From: Erinaceus europaeus
Lineage: Eukaryota > Chordata > Mammalia > Eulipotyphla > Erinaceidae
Direction of reading: 5' to 3'
Length of the DNA stretch: 64,000 nt
Assembly (NCBI RefSeq): GCF_950295315.1
Contig: NW_026647594.1
Location: 37,174 to 101,173, forward strand
The notes under the pieces are model-generated. The model was not told where the DNA came from. It worked only from the letters and a program-made list of their open reading frames with translations, and ran no database searches. Positions 45,804 to 57,424 of the stretch are shown in pieces. The translations under genes were made by a program, and so were the position numbers. Position 1 is the first letter of the stretch. The number at the start of each line of letters is the position of its first letter.

Positions 45804-47206
45804 GTTTTTAAATTTTATGATTAGATTGTAAAATTCCAGTGTATAGTGCCATATCACACCCACCACGAGTCCTGAATCCCAACCACTCCACTACCCAAAG
45901 ATGACCACTAGAGTTCTCACTAGAGTTTTACACTTTGCTTGAATCTGTTTTGTTTTTTCAGGTTGATATGTTTCAGTTCTCTATATTCCACATGAGTGAA
46001 ACCATCTTAGAGTTGTCTTTAATGCCTTTATTTATATCTATAAACAAAATCATCTCCAGTTCTATCCATTTTGTCCTGACAGACACAATATCATCTTTTT
46101 GATTGCCGAGTAGTATTCCATTGAATATATATCCCCTAACTTCTTTAGCCAGTCTTCTGATGATGAGCATTTAGGCAGCTTCCACTCTTTGACTATTGTG
46201 AATAATGCAGTTATGAACATAAGAGTGTCTATGTCCCTTCACATTAGTGTTTAAGTGTACTTTGGATACATGCCTGTATGGAGTTATAGGACTTATATAT
46301 ATTGCATGGAATATTACTGTGCATTCAAAAATATGATTACATACAAAACTTTTAGACAATTTGTTCAATTTTCTTGAAATATGCCACTGAGTCTTGATAG
46401 GGGTTGCATTGTAATTGTAGATTACTTTTGGTAGAAAGACCATATAATATTGTTTATTCTTCCAATATATTGACAAGGAATGTTCTTTAATTCTTGTGTG
46501 TCTTTCTCTATTTCTTTTAACAGTGCCCAATAGTTTTCCTTTATGTGTTTGTGTGGTTTATTTTTTTAACCTCCTTTGTGAGACCATCCCAAGGTATTTT
46601 ATGTTTTTGCTTTTGATTGTAAATGTAATGAGTCTTTTATTTTACTCTCTTCTAACATTTTTGTATACAGAAATGCCACAGACTTATGAGTATTGACTTT
46701 ATATCCTGTTACTTTATGAAATTTATTAAATACTTCAGTAGTTTGTCCGTAGAGCCTTGAGGTTCTCCAGATATGTTATCAGTCAGTAGCAAATAGTGCT
46801 AGTTTAATTTTTCTTTCTAATTTGCATATATTTGATATCTCTTTCTTGTCTGCTTGCAGTTGTGAGGACCTCAGTGACTATAGTGAATAACAGTGGAGGT
46901 AGTGGACATCCTTGTTTGGTTTTCCCCATTGAGAATGATGTTAGCAGTGGGTTTGTCTTAATGGTGTTACTAGGTTGAGTAAATGTCCTTCTTTTCTCAA
47001 TTTCTTGAGTGTCTTTATTATAAATGGCTAATGGATCATGTCAAATTATTTTTCACTATTAGTTCATATGACAGTGTGATTTTTTTCTTTTCCTTCTCTC
47101 TCTCTGTCTTTCTGGTATGATAGATTTTATTGATTGGCTTTCAGATATTGTTCCATTCCTGTTTCTCAGGGTTGAATCCCACTTGTACTTGGTGAATTAT
47201 TTTCTT
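45804..47206 (-). mobile_element. Old L1, minus strand, 5' piece beyond the younger insertion
   Basis: From the 3' end (GATTGCCGAGTAGTATTCC, ORF2 terminus) up through reverse-transcriptase words (GGTAGTGGACATCCTTG on the plus strand). Many frameshifts and an internal deletion. Interrupted at 47,206 by a younger L1 and resumes at 48,212. Confidence 0.75.
47194..47206. repeat. L1 TSD, left
   Basis: GAATTATTTTCTT. Confidence 0.92.
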
Positions 47207-48211
47207 TTTTTTTATTTAACAAAGGATTAATGAACAAAAACATAAGGTAGGAGGGGTACAACTCCACACAATTCCCACCACCCAATCTCCATAACCCACC
47301 CCCACCCATGATAGCTTTCCCATTCTCTAGCCCTCTGGGAGCATGGACCCAGGGTCGTTGAGGGTTGCAGAAGGTAGAAGGTCTGGCTTCTGTAATTGCT
47401 TCCCCTCTGAACATGGGCGTTGACTGGTCGGTCCATACTCCCAGTATGCCTCTCTCTTTCCCTAGTAAGGTGTGTCGCTGGGGAAGCTGAGCTCCAGGAC
47501 ACATTGGTGGGGTCTTCAATCCAGGGAAACCTGGCCAGCATCCTGGTGGCATCTGGAACCTGGTGATTGAAAAGAGAGTTAACATACGAAGCCAAACAAT
47601 TTGTTGAGCAATCATGGATCCCAAGCTTGGAATAGTGGAGAGGAAGTGTTAGGGAGGTACTCACTGCAAACTCTAGTGTACTTCTGCTTTCAGGTATATA
47701 TTTTGCAGTAGTTTATGGATATGTGTGAACATAAGCTCTCTCTCACAGAAACTGATGTATATCTAGGTTATGGGACTTTGTTAGAAAGTGAACTACCTGA
47801 GATGAAATTCGAGTGTACTATAAAAGGAAAGGTCTCACCCGAGTAATGAACCTGAAGGGTTTTCCAGAAACAAAAATCAACTCCAAATGGATCAAAGACC
47901 TAGATGTCAGACCAGAAACAATCAAATACTTAGAGGAAAACATTGGTAAAACACTTTCCCACCTACACCTCAAGGACATCTTTGATGAATCAAACCCAAT
48001 TGCAAGGAAGACGAAAGCAGAAACAAACCAATGGGACTACATCAAATTGAAAAGCTTCTGCACATCCAAAGAAACTATTAAACAAACAGAGAGACCCCTC
48101 ACAGAATGGGAGAAGATCTTCACATGCCAGACATCAGACAAGAAACTAATCACCAAAATATATAAAGAGCTCAGCAAACTTAGCACCAAAAAAGCAAATG
48201 ACCCCATCCAA
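47207..48211 (-). mobile_element. Younger L1, twin-primed, inside an old L1
   Basis: A 3' UTR in minus orientation (poly(T) at 47,207) runs to about 47,850. It is followed directly by an ORF2 C-terminal segment in plus orientation (47,813-48,211, with KWIKDLDVRPETI and WDYIKLKSFCTSKETI). The whole is enclosed by a perfect 13-bp duplication GAATTATTTTCTT (47,194-47,206 and 48,212-48,224). Inversion of the 5' part is the hallmark of twin priming. The ORF2 piece has no internal stop, so it is fairly young. Confidence 0.9.
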
Positions 48212-48224
48212 GAATTATTTTCTT
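48212..48224. repeat. L1 TSD, right
   Basis: GAATTATTTTCTT. Confidence 0.92.
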
Positions 48225-49369
48225 AACATGTTAGACTCATTCTTTCAGTGTTTTTTTAAAACAAATTGATTGTAATTTCTTTATTATTATTATTTTAATG
48301 TATTTATTTATAAAATGGAAACACTGTTACAAACATTTGTATGTTTATGGAATGGAGGAAATGATTCTTTAAGGAGAATAAAAAGAACTGCACCAGAAAA
48401 GGCAAAAACACAGAGTAAAACATCAAATTCATGCATTTCCTTTTAAGTTGCACATCACCTGTTCATCCTTAGTTGAAGCTTTTCTCCCTTGGTCGAGATC
48501 AACTGCAGCTGCCATAAGTAAACATGTTTTCTGTGAGATCATAACTATTTGGTCAGAAGGCCAAAACTGGGACATCTATGAGAAATGGCCAGAATACTAA
48601 TAAATAGTAATAACACTTCCAGATGAACACAAAGAATAAGAATGAATTAGATAATTCAGCTAAAAAAAACATCTCGCTAAGAATTATATAGACTATAGCA
48701 TTGATTATTGGTTTCAATTTTATATTGTTTTCTCACTGATTTTAGCACCTCCATAGAAATAAAAACACTTTATTTACCTGAAAAAAATACAAATTGATTG
48801 AAAAACCTAAATGATTTCTTTCTCCCCATCATGTCAGTGCTTTAAAACATAACGTTAAACAATAGATCTTTGAGGGCTTTTAACTATTTGTCTCTCGTGT
48901 AGATTGTTGCTTCTTCTCTTCCTCACTTAATTCAAGTGCATGGTTTTTGTTAATTTTTGGTAATCTCTTTAAAAGTATGGGGTGTGTTATCTCCTTCCTG
49001 CCAGATCTCTTCCCTACATTCTGCACAAATCAGGGATTTAACTATCTCCTTGTGACAGACAGTTCATGTACAAATACCTGCAAATATGTGCAGAGATATG
49101 ATGAGTTAATGAGTTAATGAGATGTCTTTGAGCCCGACATTCCCATGATCATTCTTGGTGCCTAATTTTAATAAGTATAAATAGTCATTTCTGTATTCTC
49201 ATCTAACTCTTCAACTAAGTTTTCTAAAAAGAAATGTCACCCGCTAGTAGATCTAAAATTAAATTTCAGATTGATTATAAAAGTCAGTAGTAATTCAAGA
49301 GGTAGATTATGGGGGAAGATCCTGAAGATGATATCATGGCTGGAAAAAGGACCAGAAAGCTGCATCAGG
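48225..49369. other. Unique AT-rich sequence
   Basis: The first bases continue the old L1. The rest has no SINE or recognised exon. Confidence 0.35.
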
Positions 49370-49772
49370 GAAGAGAGTAGCTCCCAAATATGGGAAAGGT
49401 ATATAAATATTGTTGACTATAAGCCCCATAAATTTGATCTGATTCAATGCCCATATTCAGCTTAGGAGCCTATGTGACCTCTGCATCCCTGAGTTCACAT
49501 TCTATGGTCATGAGTAAGAATGTTCCAAGCTGCCCCAACTTCAGTATCCAACTTCCTCAGGTGGAACATAGAGTATGTTGTCCAGCCTCCCTTAGGAGGA
49601 TGAAAATTCTTAACTCAGAGACTATTTGAAAAGATAGAGTCAGCTGTTATGAAGAATTTGAAACAACAAGGGCAGCAAAAGGGAAAATGAATAAATAAAA
49701 TTTAAAAAAGAATTTGAAAGCATCTTGTAAAAAAACTTAACAAGTATATTATAAAAGAAAAAAAAAAAAAAC

Positions 49773-50090
49773 GAGGGCCTGGCGGTAGTGCAGTGGTTTA
49801 AGCACACAGGGTGCAAATCTCAAAGACTGGCCTAAGAGTCCCAATAGGAGACCCTTGCTCCCCACCTGCAGGGGGATCACTTCACAAGAGGTAAAGCAGG
49901 ATTGTAGGTGTCTCTCTCTCTTTCCCTGTCTCTGTCTTCCTGTCCTCTTTCAAATTCTCTCTGTCCTATCCAACAACAATGACAACAGTGTTAATAACAA
50001 CAATGATAAGCAACAAAAATGGAAAATAGCCTCCAGGAACAGTGGATTATAGTGCAGGCACTGAGCCCCAGCAATAACCCCTGAGGTTTA
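49773..50090 (+). mobile_element. SINE, long form
   Basis: AGGGCCTGGCGGTAGTGC head, TAGCCTCCAGGAACAGTGG module. Inverse partner of 1,971-2,298. Confidence 0.82.
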
Positions 50091-50765
50091 AAAAAAATCA
50101 ACATTTTTCATGTGAAATCATAGGAGACTGAAGAAAAGATATAACTCTTACCTCCCCAAAGCCCTGCTGCCTCACTAGGGAAAGACAGAAACAGGTTGGT
50201 GGTATGGACCCACCTGTCAATGCCCATGTCCAGTGGAGAAGCAATTACAGAAGTCACAACTCTACTTTCTGCACCCCATAAAATCTTTGGTCCAGGGGCT
50301 GGGTGTTAGGGCAGCAGGTTAAGCACACATGGCACAAAGCTCCAGGATTGGAGTAAGGATCCCAATATGAGCTCCCAGTTCCCCAACTGCAGGGTGGGCA
50401 CTTCATAAGTGGTGAAGCAGGTATCTGTCTTTCTCTCCCCACCTCTGTCATCCCATCCTCTCTGTATTTCTCTCTGTCCTATCCAACAACAATAGGAACG
50501 GCAATAATAACAACAGCAATAACAACAAGGACAAAAGAATGGAAAATAATGACCTCCAAGAGCAGTGGACTGTAGTGCAGGCACCAAGCCCCAGCTGTAA
50601 TCCTGGAGGCAAAAAAAAGAAATCTTTGGTCCATTCTCGCAGAGGGATAAAGATTAGGGAACCTTCCAGTGGAGGGGAGGGTATAGGGAACTCTGGTCAC
50701 TGGAACTGTATGTGATTGTACTTCTCTTATCCCACAATCTTGTTAATCATTATTAAATCACTAAT
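50091..50765 (+). mobile_element. L1 3' end split by a SINE
   Basis: Inverse partner of 1,290-1,960. Plus-strand words ending CCCACAATCTTG..CACTAATTAAAAAAAAAC. Confidence 0.6.
50296..50615 (+). mobile_element. SINE, long form
   Basis: GGGGCTGGGTGTTAGGGC head, CAAGAGCAGTGGACTG module. Inverse partner of 1,441-1,777. Confidence 0.82.
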
Positions 50766-50939
50766 TAAAAAAAAACAAGATAAAAAATCTGTAAAATCAA
50801 AGAAGCACACTATCTGCTAGGTGCCTTCTTAGTAACTTTCTGAAGCTCTACATCCATTCTGTAGTATATTTAGAAAAGAGTTTAGTCTAGCTAGCTTAAC
50901 ACAAATACTAAAGAAAACATGTTCTCTGTACACTTGTTG

Positions 50940-51460
50940 AGGGAGGAACATTGATTGTTTTTTTCTATTTTTATTAGTGATTTAATAATGAGTTTGTTGT
51001 TGTTATTGTTGAGTCATATGATTTATTTATTATCATTTGTTATCCATCTCTTGTCAGTTATGTGACATCCAGGTATCTTCTGCCAAATTCTGTGTTACCT
51101 TTGTGTGTGTGTGTGTGTGTTTATTTTAGAAGAAGCTGTTAAGTTTGTAGAAGCTGTTAAATTTGTTGTAGTCCCAGTAATTTAACCTTGTTTTAGTTTT
51201 GCTTACTCATAGCAATGAGTCTCCAAATAGAACCTGATGTTAAACTGTGGATGTTTTCCACCAATGTTTTCTCTATATTTTTTATTCTCAGTTCCAATAA
51301 CCAGATCTTTGACCCATTTTGAGTTAATTTGGCATATGGTATTAAGGGGTGGTGAAGTTTCATTTTTCTGCAATTGACTACCCAGCCTCAGCTATTGAAG
51401 AGGCCTTCTTTCCACTCACTGAAAAGGTTTTAGTCCTTTATAATGTATGCACATGTGGGT
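50940..51460 (-). mobile_element. L1 ORF2 fragment
   Basis: Inverse partner of 590-1,065; ends where a SINE inserted at 51,461. Confidence 0.6.
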
Positions 51461-51725
51461 TTATTTTCCCTTTTTGCCCTTGCTTTTTATTGTTGTAGTT
51501 ATTATTGTTGTTGTTATTGATGTCATCATTGTTAGATAGGACAGAGAGAAATGGAGAGAGGAGGGGAAGACAGAGGGAGAGAGAAAGATAGACACCTGCA
51601 GACCTGCTTCACCACCTGTGAAGTGACCCCCCCTGCAGCCTCTCTCCATTTCTCTCTGTCCTATCCAATGACAACGATGATATCAACAACAGAAACTACA
51701 ACAATAAAAATAATAATAATAATCC
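51461..51725. mobile_element. Head-less inverted SINE pair
   Basis: A minus-orientation SINE tail and body (51,461-51,637, cut at CCCCCCTGCAG) is joined directly to a plus-orientation SINE tail (51,638-51,725, starting CCTCTCTCCATTTC). The two share the GGACAGAGAGAAATGGAGAGAGG segment in opposite orientation and so form a hairpin. Neither has a head. Confidence 0.8.
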
Positions 51726-52009
51726 CAGGCATTAGTAAGGTCTAAAAGACATGAGCCTATCATTCAGAAATGTGAAATTTGGTATGTATGGAACAGGCTT
51801 CCAAAAATTCTGACATCGAATGGAAAGAGATGCTTGCTAACACGCATGTACAAGACAGACTGAGAACACAACCAAATTTACCCTGAAGTTCATAAAATTT
51901 AAGCAGAGACACACATGACCTCGGCTGATTCCAGAACTGCCCAGGTGAGGCTTCAGCAAGGGACTTATGTGAGCCTTGAACAAAAAATAGAGGTCATATA
52001 AATACAGAA

Positions 52010-52563
52010 TTATAGGATGAATTTTATTATATCAATAAACAGAAAAATACAACAAATGACTATATACCAATATATGACATTATTAATGGGATAATGGGGC
52101 CTGTTAAGGGCCAGAGCAGTGTATTGTGGTGCATTGTGGGCGGCCCTGTCCCCACAGCCCATCAGAAACTCAGTGTTAGGCTCCGGGGCAGTCTGGGTCA
52201 ATACAGGTGGCCGTGTCGGAGCCCTGTGCCGATGAATGAACATGGAGCACTGCCTAGTGCTCTCCACGTTATGGAAGATAGTGTCCTCACTCCTCTGCTC
52301 CACAGCCACCGACATACTCTTGTTCTTGTCTCTGTCAACAGAGCTGTCCAGGGTCCAGGTAGAGTCACCCCCAGTGCAGAGACCTGTGAACAAAGAAGTG
52401 GGTTTAGCAATGGACAAAGGAGGGGCCCCAGGGAGCAGAGCAGAGGCAGTGAGAGGATGAAGGGCTTGGAGAACCAAGGGGCTGAGGGTCCACTTCCTCA
52501 CTGAAACCATGGTAGAGGGAGAGATGGGAGAGCAAACCCAGTCTTATGTCGAGGAGACGATTC
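52010..52563 (-). other. Copy B 3' conserved block with 166-codon ORF
   Basis: Paralogue of 23,675-24,762 without the LTR. An uninterrupted minus-strand ORF starts at ATG 52,510 (MVSVRKWTLSPLVLQ, hydrophobic start like a weak signal peptide) and runs 166 codons through ..LCTGGDSTWTLDSSVDR.. An internal CTTTGTTCACAG looks like an acceptor. I recognise no family. It may be a 3' exon of the ARHGAP20-like gene read in a non-native frame, since the frame SEEVDPQPLGS is also open. No function is proposed. Confidence 0.35.
52023..52028 (-). terminator. Possible poly(A) signal of copy B
   Basis: AATAAA on the minus strand at the place equivalent to 22,422-22,427 in copy A. Weak evidence by itself. 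Confidence 0.25.
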
Positions 52564-52932
52564 CTGCATATCAGCAGGGAAATGTTTAATGAGGAGTTGA
52601 GGTATATGACCTTATGCTTTACTGAATTTAATATTTGTAACTGGAATCCAGATAAATTCAATATGGAGTCTCAGCAGAAAGAACGCCTTGAGGAAGAATG
52701 CCACATCTCCTTACACTCACTCTACACCCAGAGAGTCCTCTGAGGCTGAGCACAGGCAGCTGCAGAGAACCAGAGTCCTGTGTCACCCTGTCAGGCTTGG
52801 TCCTTCTGTGCTGGACATTATTTGGAGGAAGAGCTCATGATCCGTCAGTGACCAAACAAGAGAGATGCTCTATCTGTGGGGGCTGAGTGGGATGAATAAA
52901 CAGTCTAGCTTATTAAATTGATATGTCTTCTG

Positions 52933-53195
52933 GAGTTGGGCGGTAGCACAGTGGGTTAAACACACATGTTGCAAAACACAAGAACCAGATTAAGGATCTC
53001 AGTTTGAGCCCCCAGCTCCCAACCTGCAGGGGAGTTGCTTCACAGTTGGTGAAGCAGGTCTGCAGGTGTCTATCTTTCTCTCCCCCTCTCTGTCTTCCTG
53101 TCCTCCTTCCATTTCTCCCTGTACTATGCAACAACAACAACATATATAATAACTACAACAATAAAACAAGGACAACAAAAGGAAATAAATAAATA
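52933..53195 (+). mobile_element. Young-type SINE specific to unit B
   Basis: GGAGTTGGGCGGTAGCACAG head, tail GGAAATAAATAAATATT. Confidence 0.88.
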
Positions 53196-53640
53196 TTAAA
53201 TTTTTTTCAATGTTCTGTCTTCAGTGTTTAGGCAAGATTTGTTTTATGAATACCTCAGGGTTGATGGGGTATGAATACAACCTTGAAAGTGTAAGTCAGT
53301 ACTTCTGGATTAGAATTATCATAATAAAAATATCTTAACCCATTCTATTCTGATCCAAATAAATACCAACTAGCACTTTTCTTTAAGGCACAAAGATTGG
53401 TGGGAGAGTTTTAGCATTATATTGGGGAAAGGGGAGGGACTGGATAGAAGGACCATTTTAAAGACACCTGATAACACATAGACTTTCAGTCTAGTGTCAT
53501 GCTGATCTGGGCCTGAAGACAACTTGGGAAATGAGATTGCTTTGGGGGTGGAATTGAGAGTTTCACTGTAACAGGAATCCCAAGGCTTCTCCAATACAAG
53601 CTCAGAATAGAGTCCAGTCCATTCCTGCAACTCAGAGTTG
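53196..53640. other. Unit B sequence replacing exon 8 region
   Basis: Has no match at the corresponding place of unit A (about 24,830-25,340). No repeat family recognised. Confidence 0.4.
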
Positions 53641-53770
53641 TTCCACCTCTACCAGAGTCAGTGGAGACGCGCATGGTTTCTGGGGCTTGTAGGTCCCTGC
53701 CAATGTTGCCCTCCCTCCCATGGGATTGGTTTTCAGTGTCATGAGCTTGTTTCAGGAAGGAAGATCTGAC

Positions 53771-53900
53771 CTGGCTCAAGGCATACACAGGCACCCAGGG
53801 GGTCCCCTCTCCCCTGCTGGTCTTCACATGCGAGGTTGGGGGACTCCTGTGCTTCCTGTGGAAGCTCCTCAGTGGCCGGCAATTGGCCCACTTCATGCTC
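53771..53900 (-). CDS. Copy B exon 7: acidic/proline segment
   Basis: 130 nt, same boundaries as copy A. Frame EHEVGQLPATEELPQ is open and reads on past the donor to a TGA within 30 codons. Exon 8 is missing in this copy, so this could be the last coding exon. Confidence 0.4.
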
Positions 53901-54427
53901 CTGCAGATGTTTGCCACCTAGATGGAGAGAAACCTCAGTCTAGGTCCAGGCTGACCATGAAGAGACTCACCTCACTGTAAGTGTGACACAGGAGCCTTCT
54001 CCTGGACCTTCTGTGCAAAGAAGGAGGTGTCTCTGTGTCTCTGTGTCAATGTGTTTCTGTGTCTCTGTGTCCCTGAATCTGACAGGAGATCTTGCCCTCA
54101 CTTATGCCCAAGAAAAGAGTTGACAAAATAAACAGGAAGATGCTCTTATTCATTCCTGTGCCTGGAATGCCATGAATTCCTCATGAGGAAGAGCTCTACA
54201 GAGCAGCCCAATCTGCCACAGAGAAAGAAGTAGAGAAGCAAGGACTGTCCCTAGAGCCTGTTACAGAGCAGTGAGTTGGTCACTGTCTACTGAATGCATG
54301 GAGGCCTGTTGCCTGCACTTTTCCCTGTCAGAAGGTATTGAAGCAAATCTGGAAACCATTTACTCTGAATCTTTACAGTTAATGTCTCACTCCAGTCAGC
54401 CTCTTCTCAGATTGCCCTGACACTCAC

Positions 54428-54470
54428 ATGCAGGTGGCTTTCTGGTTTCTTCCAGCCTGTAATTCGCATC
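54428..54470 (-). pseudogene. Copy B exon 6 remnant
   Basis: Acceptor TCTTCCAG|GATGCG and donor GCAT|GTGAGT survive, but the exon is 43 nt against 65 nt in copy A. The 22-nt loss removes the SE.DYQ motif and changes the phase, so inclusion would shift the frame. Confidence 0.45.
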
Positions 54471-54958
54471 CTGGAAGAGAAGGAAGGCAGGGTCACAACA
54501 AGCCTTTGCAGTGAGCAGTGGAAGAACACATTTCCCAGTAGCTCTGTTTCCCCAGAGAGAGAGCCCTGTGTCCAGGATTAAAGCTACTTGACCCTTGGGG
54601 GTGACTGTGGTTGAGTCGACACTGTAGATTTGAGTGAATCCTTGGGTTTTCAGTGCATGTTCAGAAGTGTGTTGACAAGGATATGTGGATTTCTTCTTGC
54701 TTGCTCTCTAGTCTCAGGATATACACACAGGTAACTCCCAGTTGAGTGAGTAATTTATAATTTGAAATGTCAAATATGTCAACTATCTACTCAAATGCTT
54801 TGAAAAAAAGCAGCTCCCCCCCACCCCCTTGAGGAGAAGCATTACCTGGTGTATGAAGAAGCAGGAAAATGTCATCAATGCTGCAGAGTCAAGGCCAACC
54901 CTGACATGATGCAGCTGTTCAAATTATGCAAAAAAAATAAAAGAAATAATGAAAAGAA

Positions 54959-55096
54959 AGTGGGCTAGGAGGTGGTGCAGCTGGTTAGGCACACACCTTA
55001 CCAAGTCAAGAACCCAGGGCTGAACCCTCACTCCCTACCTGTAGTGGGGAGGCTTCCTGAGAGTTGAAGCAGGTCTGCAGGTGTCTATCTCTCTTG
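54959..55096 (+). mobile_element. Truncated SINE
   Basis: GGGCTAGGAGGTGGTGCAGC head, stops at GCAGGTGTCTATCTC. Confidence 0.7.
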
Positions 55097-55390
55097 AGTG
55101 GGGAGAAGTGTGTTATGGTGCACAAGGTTAAGAGTACATAGTACAGACTGCAAGGACCTACATAAGGATCCTGGTTCAGTTCGAGCCCCTGCTCCTGATC
55201 TGCATGGGGGTCACTTCAAAAGTGGTGAAGCAGGTCTGCAGTGTCTCTTTCTCTCTCCTCTATCTTCCCCTCCCCTCTCAATTTCTCTTTGTCCTATCAA
55301 AAAAAACAAAAGGAAAAGTCAAAAAAATATCCATAAAAGCACTGGATCTGTAGTGCAGCAATGAGCCCCAGCAATAACCCTGGAGGGAGG
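55097..55390 (+). mobile_element. SINE, long form
   Basis: GTGCACAAGGTTAAGAGTAC head, CAGCAATGAGCCCCAGCAATAACCC module, followed by a GAGA purine tract to 55,480. Confidence 0.78.
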
Positions 55391-55421
<31 letters not shown>

Positions 55422-55506
55422 GGAGAAAACAAAGGGAAAGGAAAAAAGGAAAAGAAAGGAAAGGAAAGGAAAAGAAAACTGAGGTCAGTATTTTCTCTTC
55501 ACTTGA

Positions 55507-55721
55507 AGAGCCATCCTTGAATTGGGTTTGGTGTACTGCACCAAAGTAAATGACTAGGGAGAATGGTTGTTCCAATCCTGGTGCATGATGGGGGAGGAGG
55601 AGCTGGACTGGGAGTGAAGTGTTTTGCAGAAAACCGATATACATATGTGCCAACAACTGTTTACTGTTTACTGTAAACCATTAATCTCCCCATGAATAAA
55701 AAGTAAAAAAAAAAAAATCCT
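55507..55721 (+). mobile_element. L1 3' end specific to unit B
   Basis: GGTGTACTGCACCAAAG.. ending CCCATGAATAAAAAGT and poly(A). The unit A site near 28,760 is uninterrupted. Confidence 0.6.
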
Positions 55722-56102
55722 GGCCAGGGATAAATTATCTACAGGAAACAATGCAAACCACGTTGTACATGCAAAAGTTAATTGGGAAAACAATCCAAGG
55801 TAATAGAAAAGCTGTCTTGTGAAAATTATTTGGTGCAAGAGACATCAAGGATTGATATTAGGGCAATCTGAAAAAAACGTTAACATTTCAGATGCAATCT
55901 TCTTTCCAAGTTTAAGTCATGTGACCACTAAGGACTGTTGAATATAGTCCCAGCTTCCTTTTCTGTGTATACACGGACCTGTGTGTCTGTAGAAAAATAC
56001 ACTTTTCTATCTGGTACATTCTGGATTCTTCCCTCATCTCTAGACCTCTTTCTGTCCAAGGCAGAAGCTTGGAGTGTAAGTTCTAGTCTTAGAAACACTT
56101 AC

Positions 56103-56166
56103 AATGATGTCTTCCACCTTCTTTTGGAGGGTGTTCTGGAAGTCCAAAATCTCATTCTGAATGTTC
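56103..56166 (-). CDS. Copy B exon 5: linker
   Basis: 64 nt, acceptor TGATTAG|GAACAT, donor ATT|GTAAGT. Encodes RNIQNEILDFQNTLQKKVED.., more helix-like and less acidic than copy A. One codon shorter than copy A, and phase 0 is preserved. Confidence 0.5.
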
Positions 56167-56629
56167 CTAATCAAGTCCACAGTGACCCAGAACAGAATAA
56201 TATCTGTTAGATTATGTGCAAGTCAACTTACGTTTTGACTAGTCACTTCAGTATTTTGCATGCCTTTTTCAAGATATCAACATACTCAGCAAGATCTAAT
56301 GAAGAGATATACAAATGTATTTCTGGAAAATGAGACCAAATCCTAGAAAACATATATTGTCAGGTCACTGAGAGCAGGGCTCCAGATCCTGTCTTCACAG
56401 CTTTCCTGCCTGGAGTCCAGGCCGGAACCTCCCTGAGCTGTAGGGCTGGCAGGTGCATTTGCTTTGAGAACCACCCCTCAGAGAAACCTGCCCTTAAGTC
56501 AGGGCAGGTGAATACATGGTCCAGGGTGATGTTAGCTCCCATCACAGAGTGGAGAGAAGGGGGACAAGAGGGAGAAGCATTGACTGCTAGGACTCTGCAT
56601 TCTGAGAACTTGAAGATTTGAAATACCAT

Positions 56630-56765
56630 GGCCTGGGTGGTAACACAAAGGAAAAAGGTCTCAAGCATAAGATCCTAGTTCAGTTCCTGGAAGCACATGT
56701 ACGAGTGATGTCTGGTTCTTACTCTCTCTCCTCCTATCTTTCTCATTAATAAATTAATGTCTTAT
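56630..56765 (+). mobile_element. Second-family tRNA SINE
   Basis: Partner of 29,672-29,818, with a deletion in the head. Confidence 0.7.
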
Positions 56766-56801
56766 AAAAAAAGATTTGAAATACCTGAACTAAGGACATA
56801 C

Positions 56802-56843
56802 CTATGAAGCTCACGGTACCATTGCTCCATTTTGTCGACTGAA
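56802..56843 (-). CDS. Copy B exon 4: PH C-terminal helix
   Basis: 42 nt, acceptor GATTTCAG|TTCAGT, donor TAG|GTATGT. Encodes SVDKMEQWYRELHR. Frame and length match copy A. Confidence 0.6.
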
Positions 56844-57162
56844 CTGAAATCCAAGAGAAGGGCAGAAAAGAAGTTAAAATGCACAAAATTCACACAAACA
56901 TATTGTGAGTATTTCCCCCACCAATAAAAAGTAAAAAATAAATAAATAAAATAAAATAAAGTTATCCCTTCCAGGGGGAAATTATCTACAGGAAACAACA
57001 ACAACAATAAAATCAACATGTAAACATCAACATCAGGTTGTTATTGGTGGGACTGTGTGAGTCAGGAGGCCTGTCCTGCTCACTGGGTGGTGAGAGGCCC
57101 AGCTCTCTGACAGATAGTTTGCTGCGGGTTGGCAAGGAAATCTTCTAGCAGGAGGAGAAATT

Positions 57163-57260
57163 GGGTTGGGGCTCAGGTGGTGGTGCCAGTGGTTAACTGC
57201 ACATGTTACCATGCACAAGGACCCAGGTTCAAACCCCTGGTCCCCACCTGCAGAGGGCGT
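57163..57260 (+). mobile_element. Truncated SINE head
   Basis: Partner of 30,115-30,215; CAGGTTCAAACCCC B box. Confidence 0.65.
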
Positions 57261-57424
57261 AGAAGCTGCATGTGTTTGCTTGAATCACAACCATTGGGGG
57301 ACAGTCGAGAACATACAGCTATCCTTGTGGGGGTCAGAGCACATGTGGCAAATAGACCCCCAGATGGAGCTGTGCCCCCCGCCCAGATGAATCATATGGA
57401 GACAGGGCCGGGCTGCAGTCTTAC

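Larger units (their letters stand above)
49370..51460 (-). repeat. Inverted paralogue of 590-2,760
   Basis: Reverse-complement partner of 590-2,760. Left edge near CAACAATATTTATA, right edge where a SINE interrupts at 51,461. Both SINEs (49,773 and 50,296) are at the same positions as in the partner. Confidence 0.7.

Noticed and set aside
47813..48226. 137-codon ORF as a host gene
   Set aside because: It is L1 ORF2 C-terminal sequence inside a twin-primed insertion; its last residues are read through the target-site duplication.
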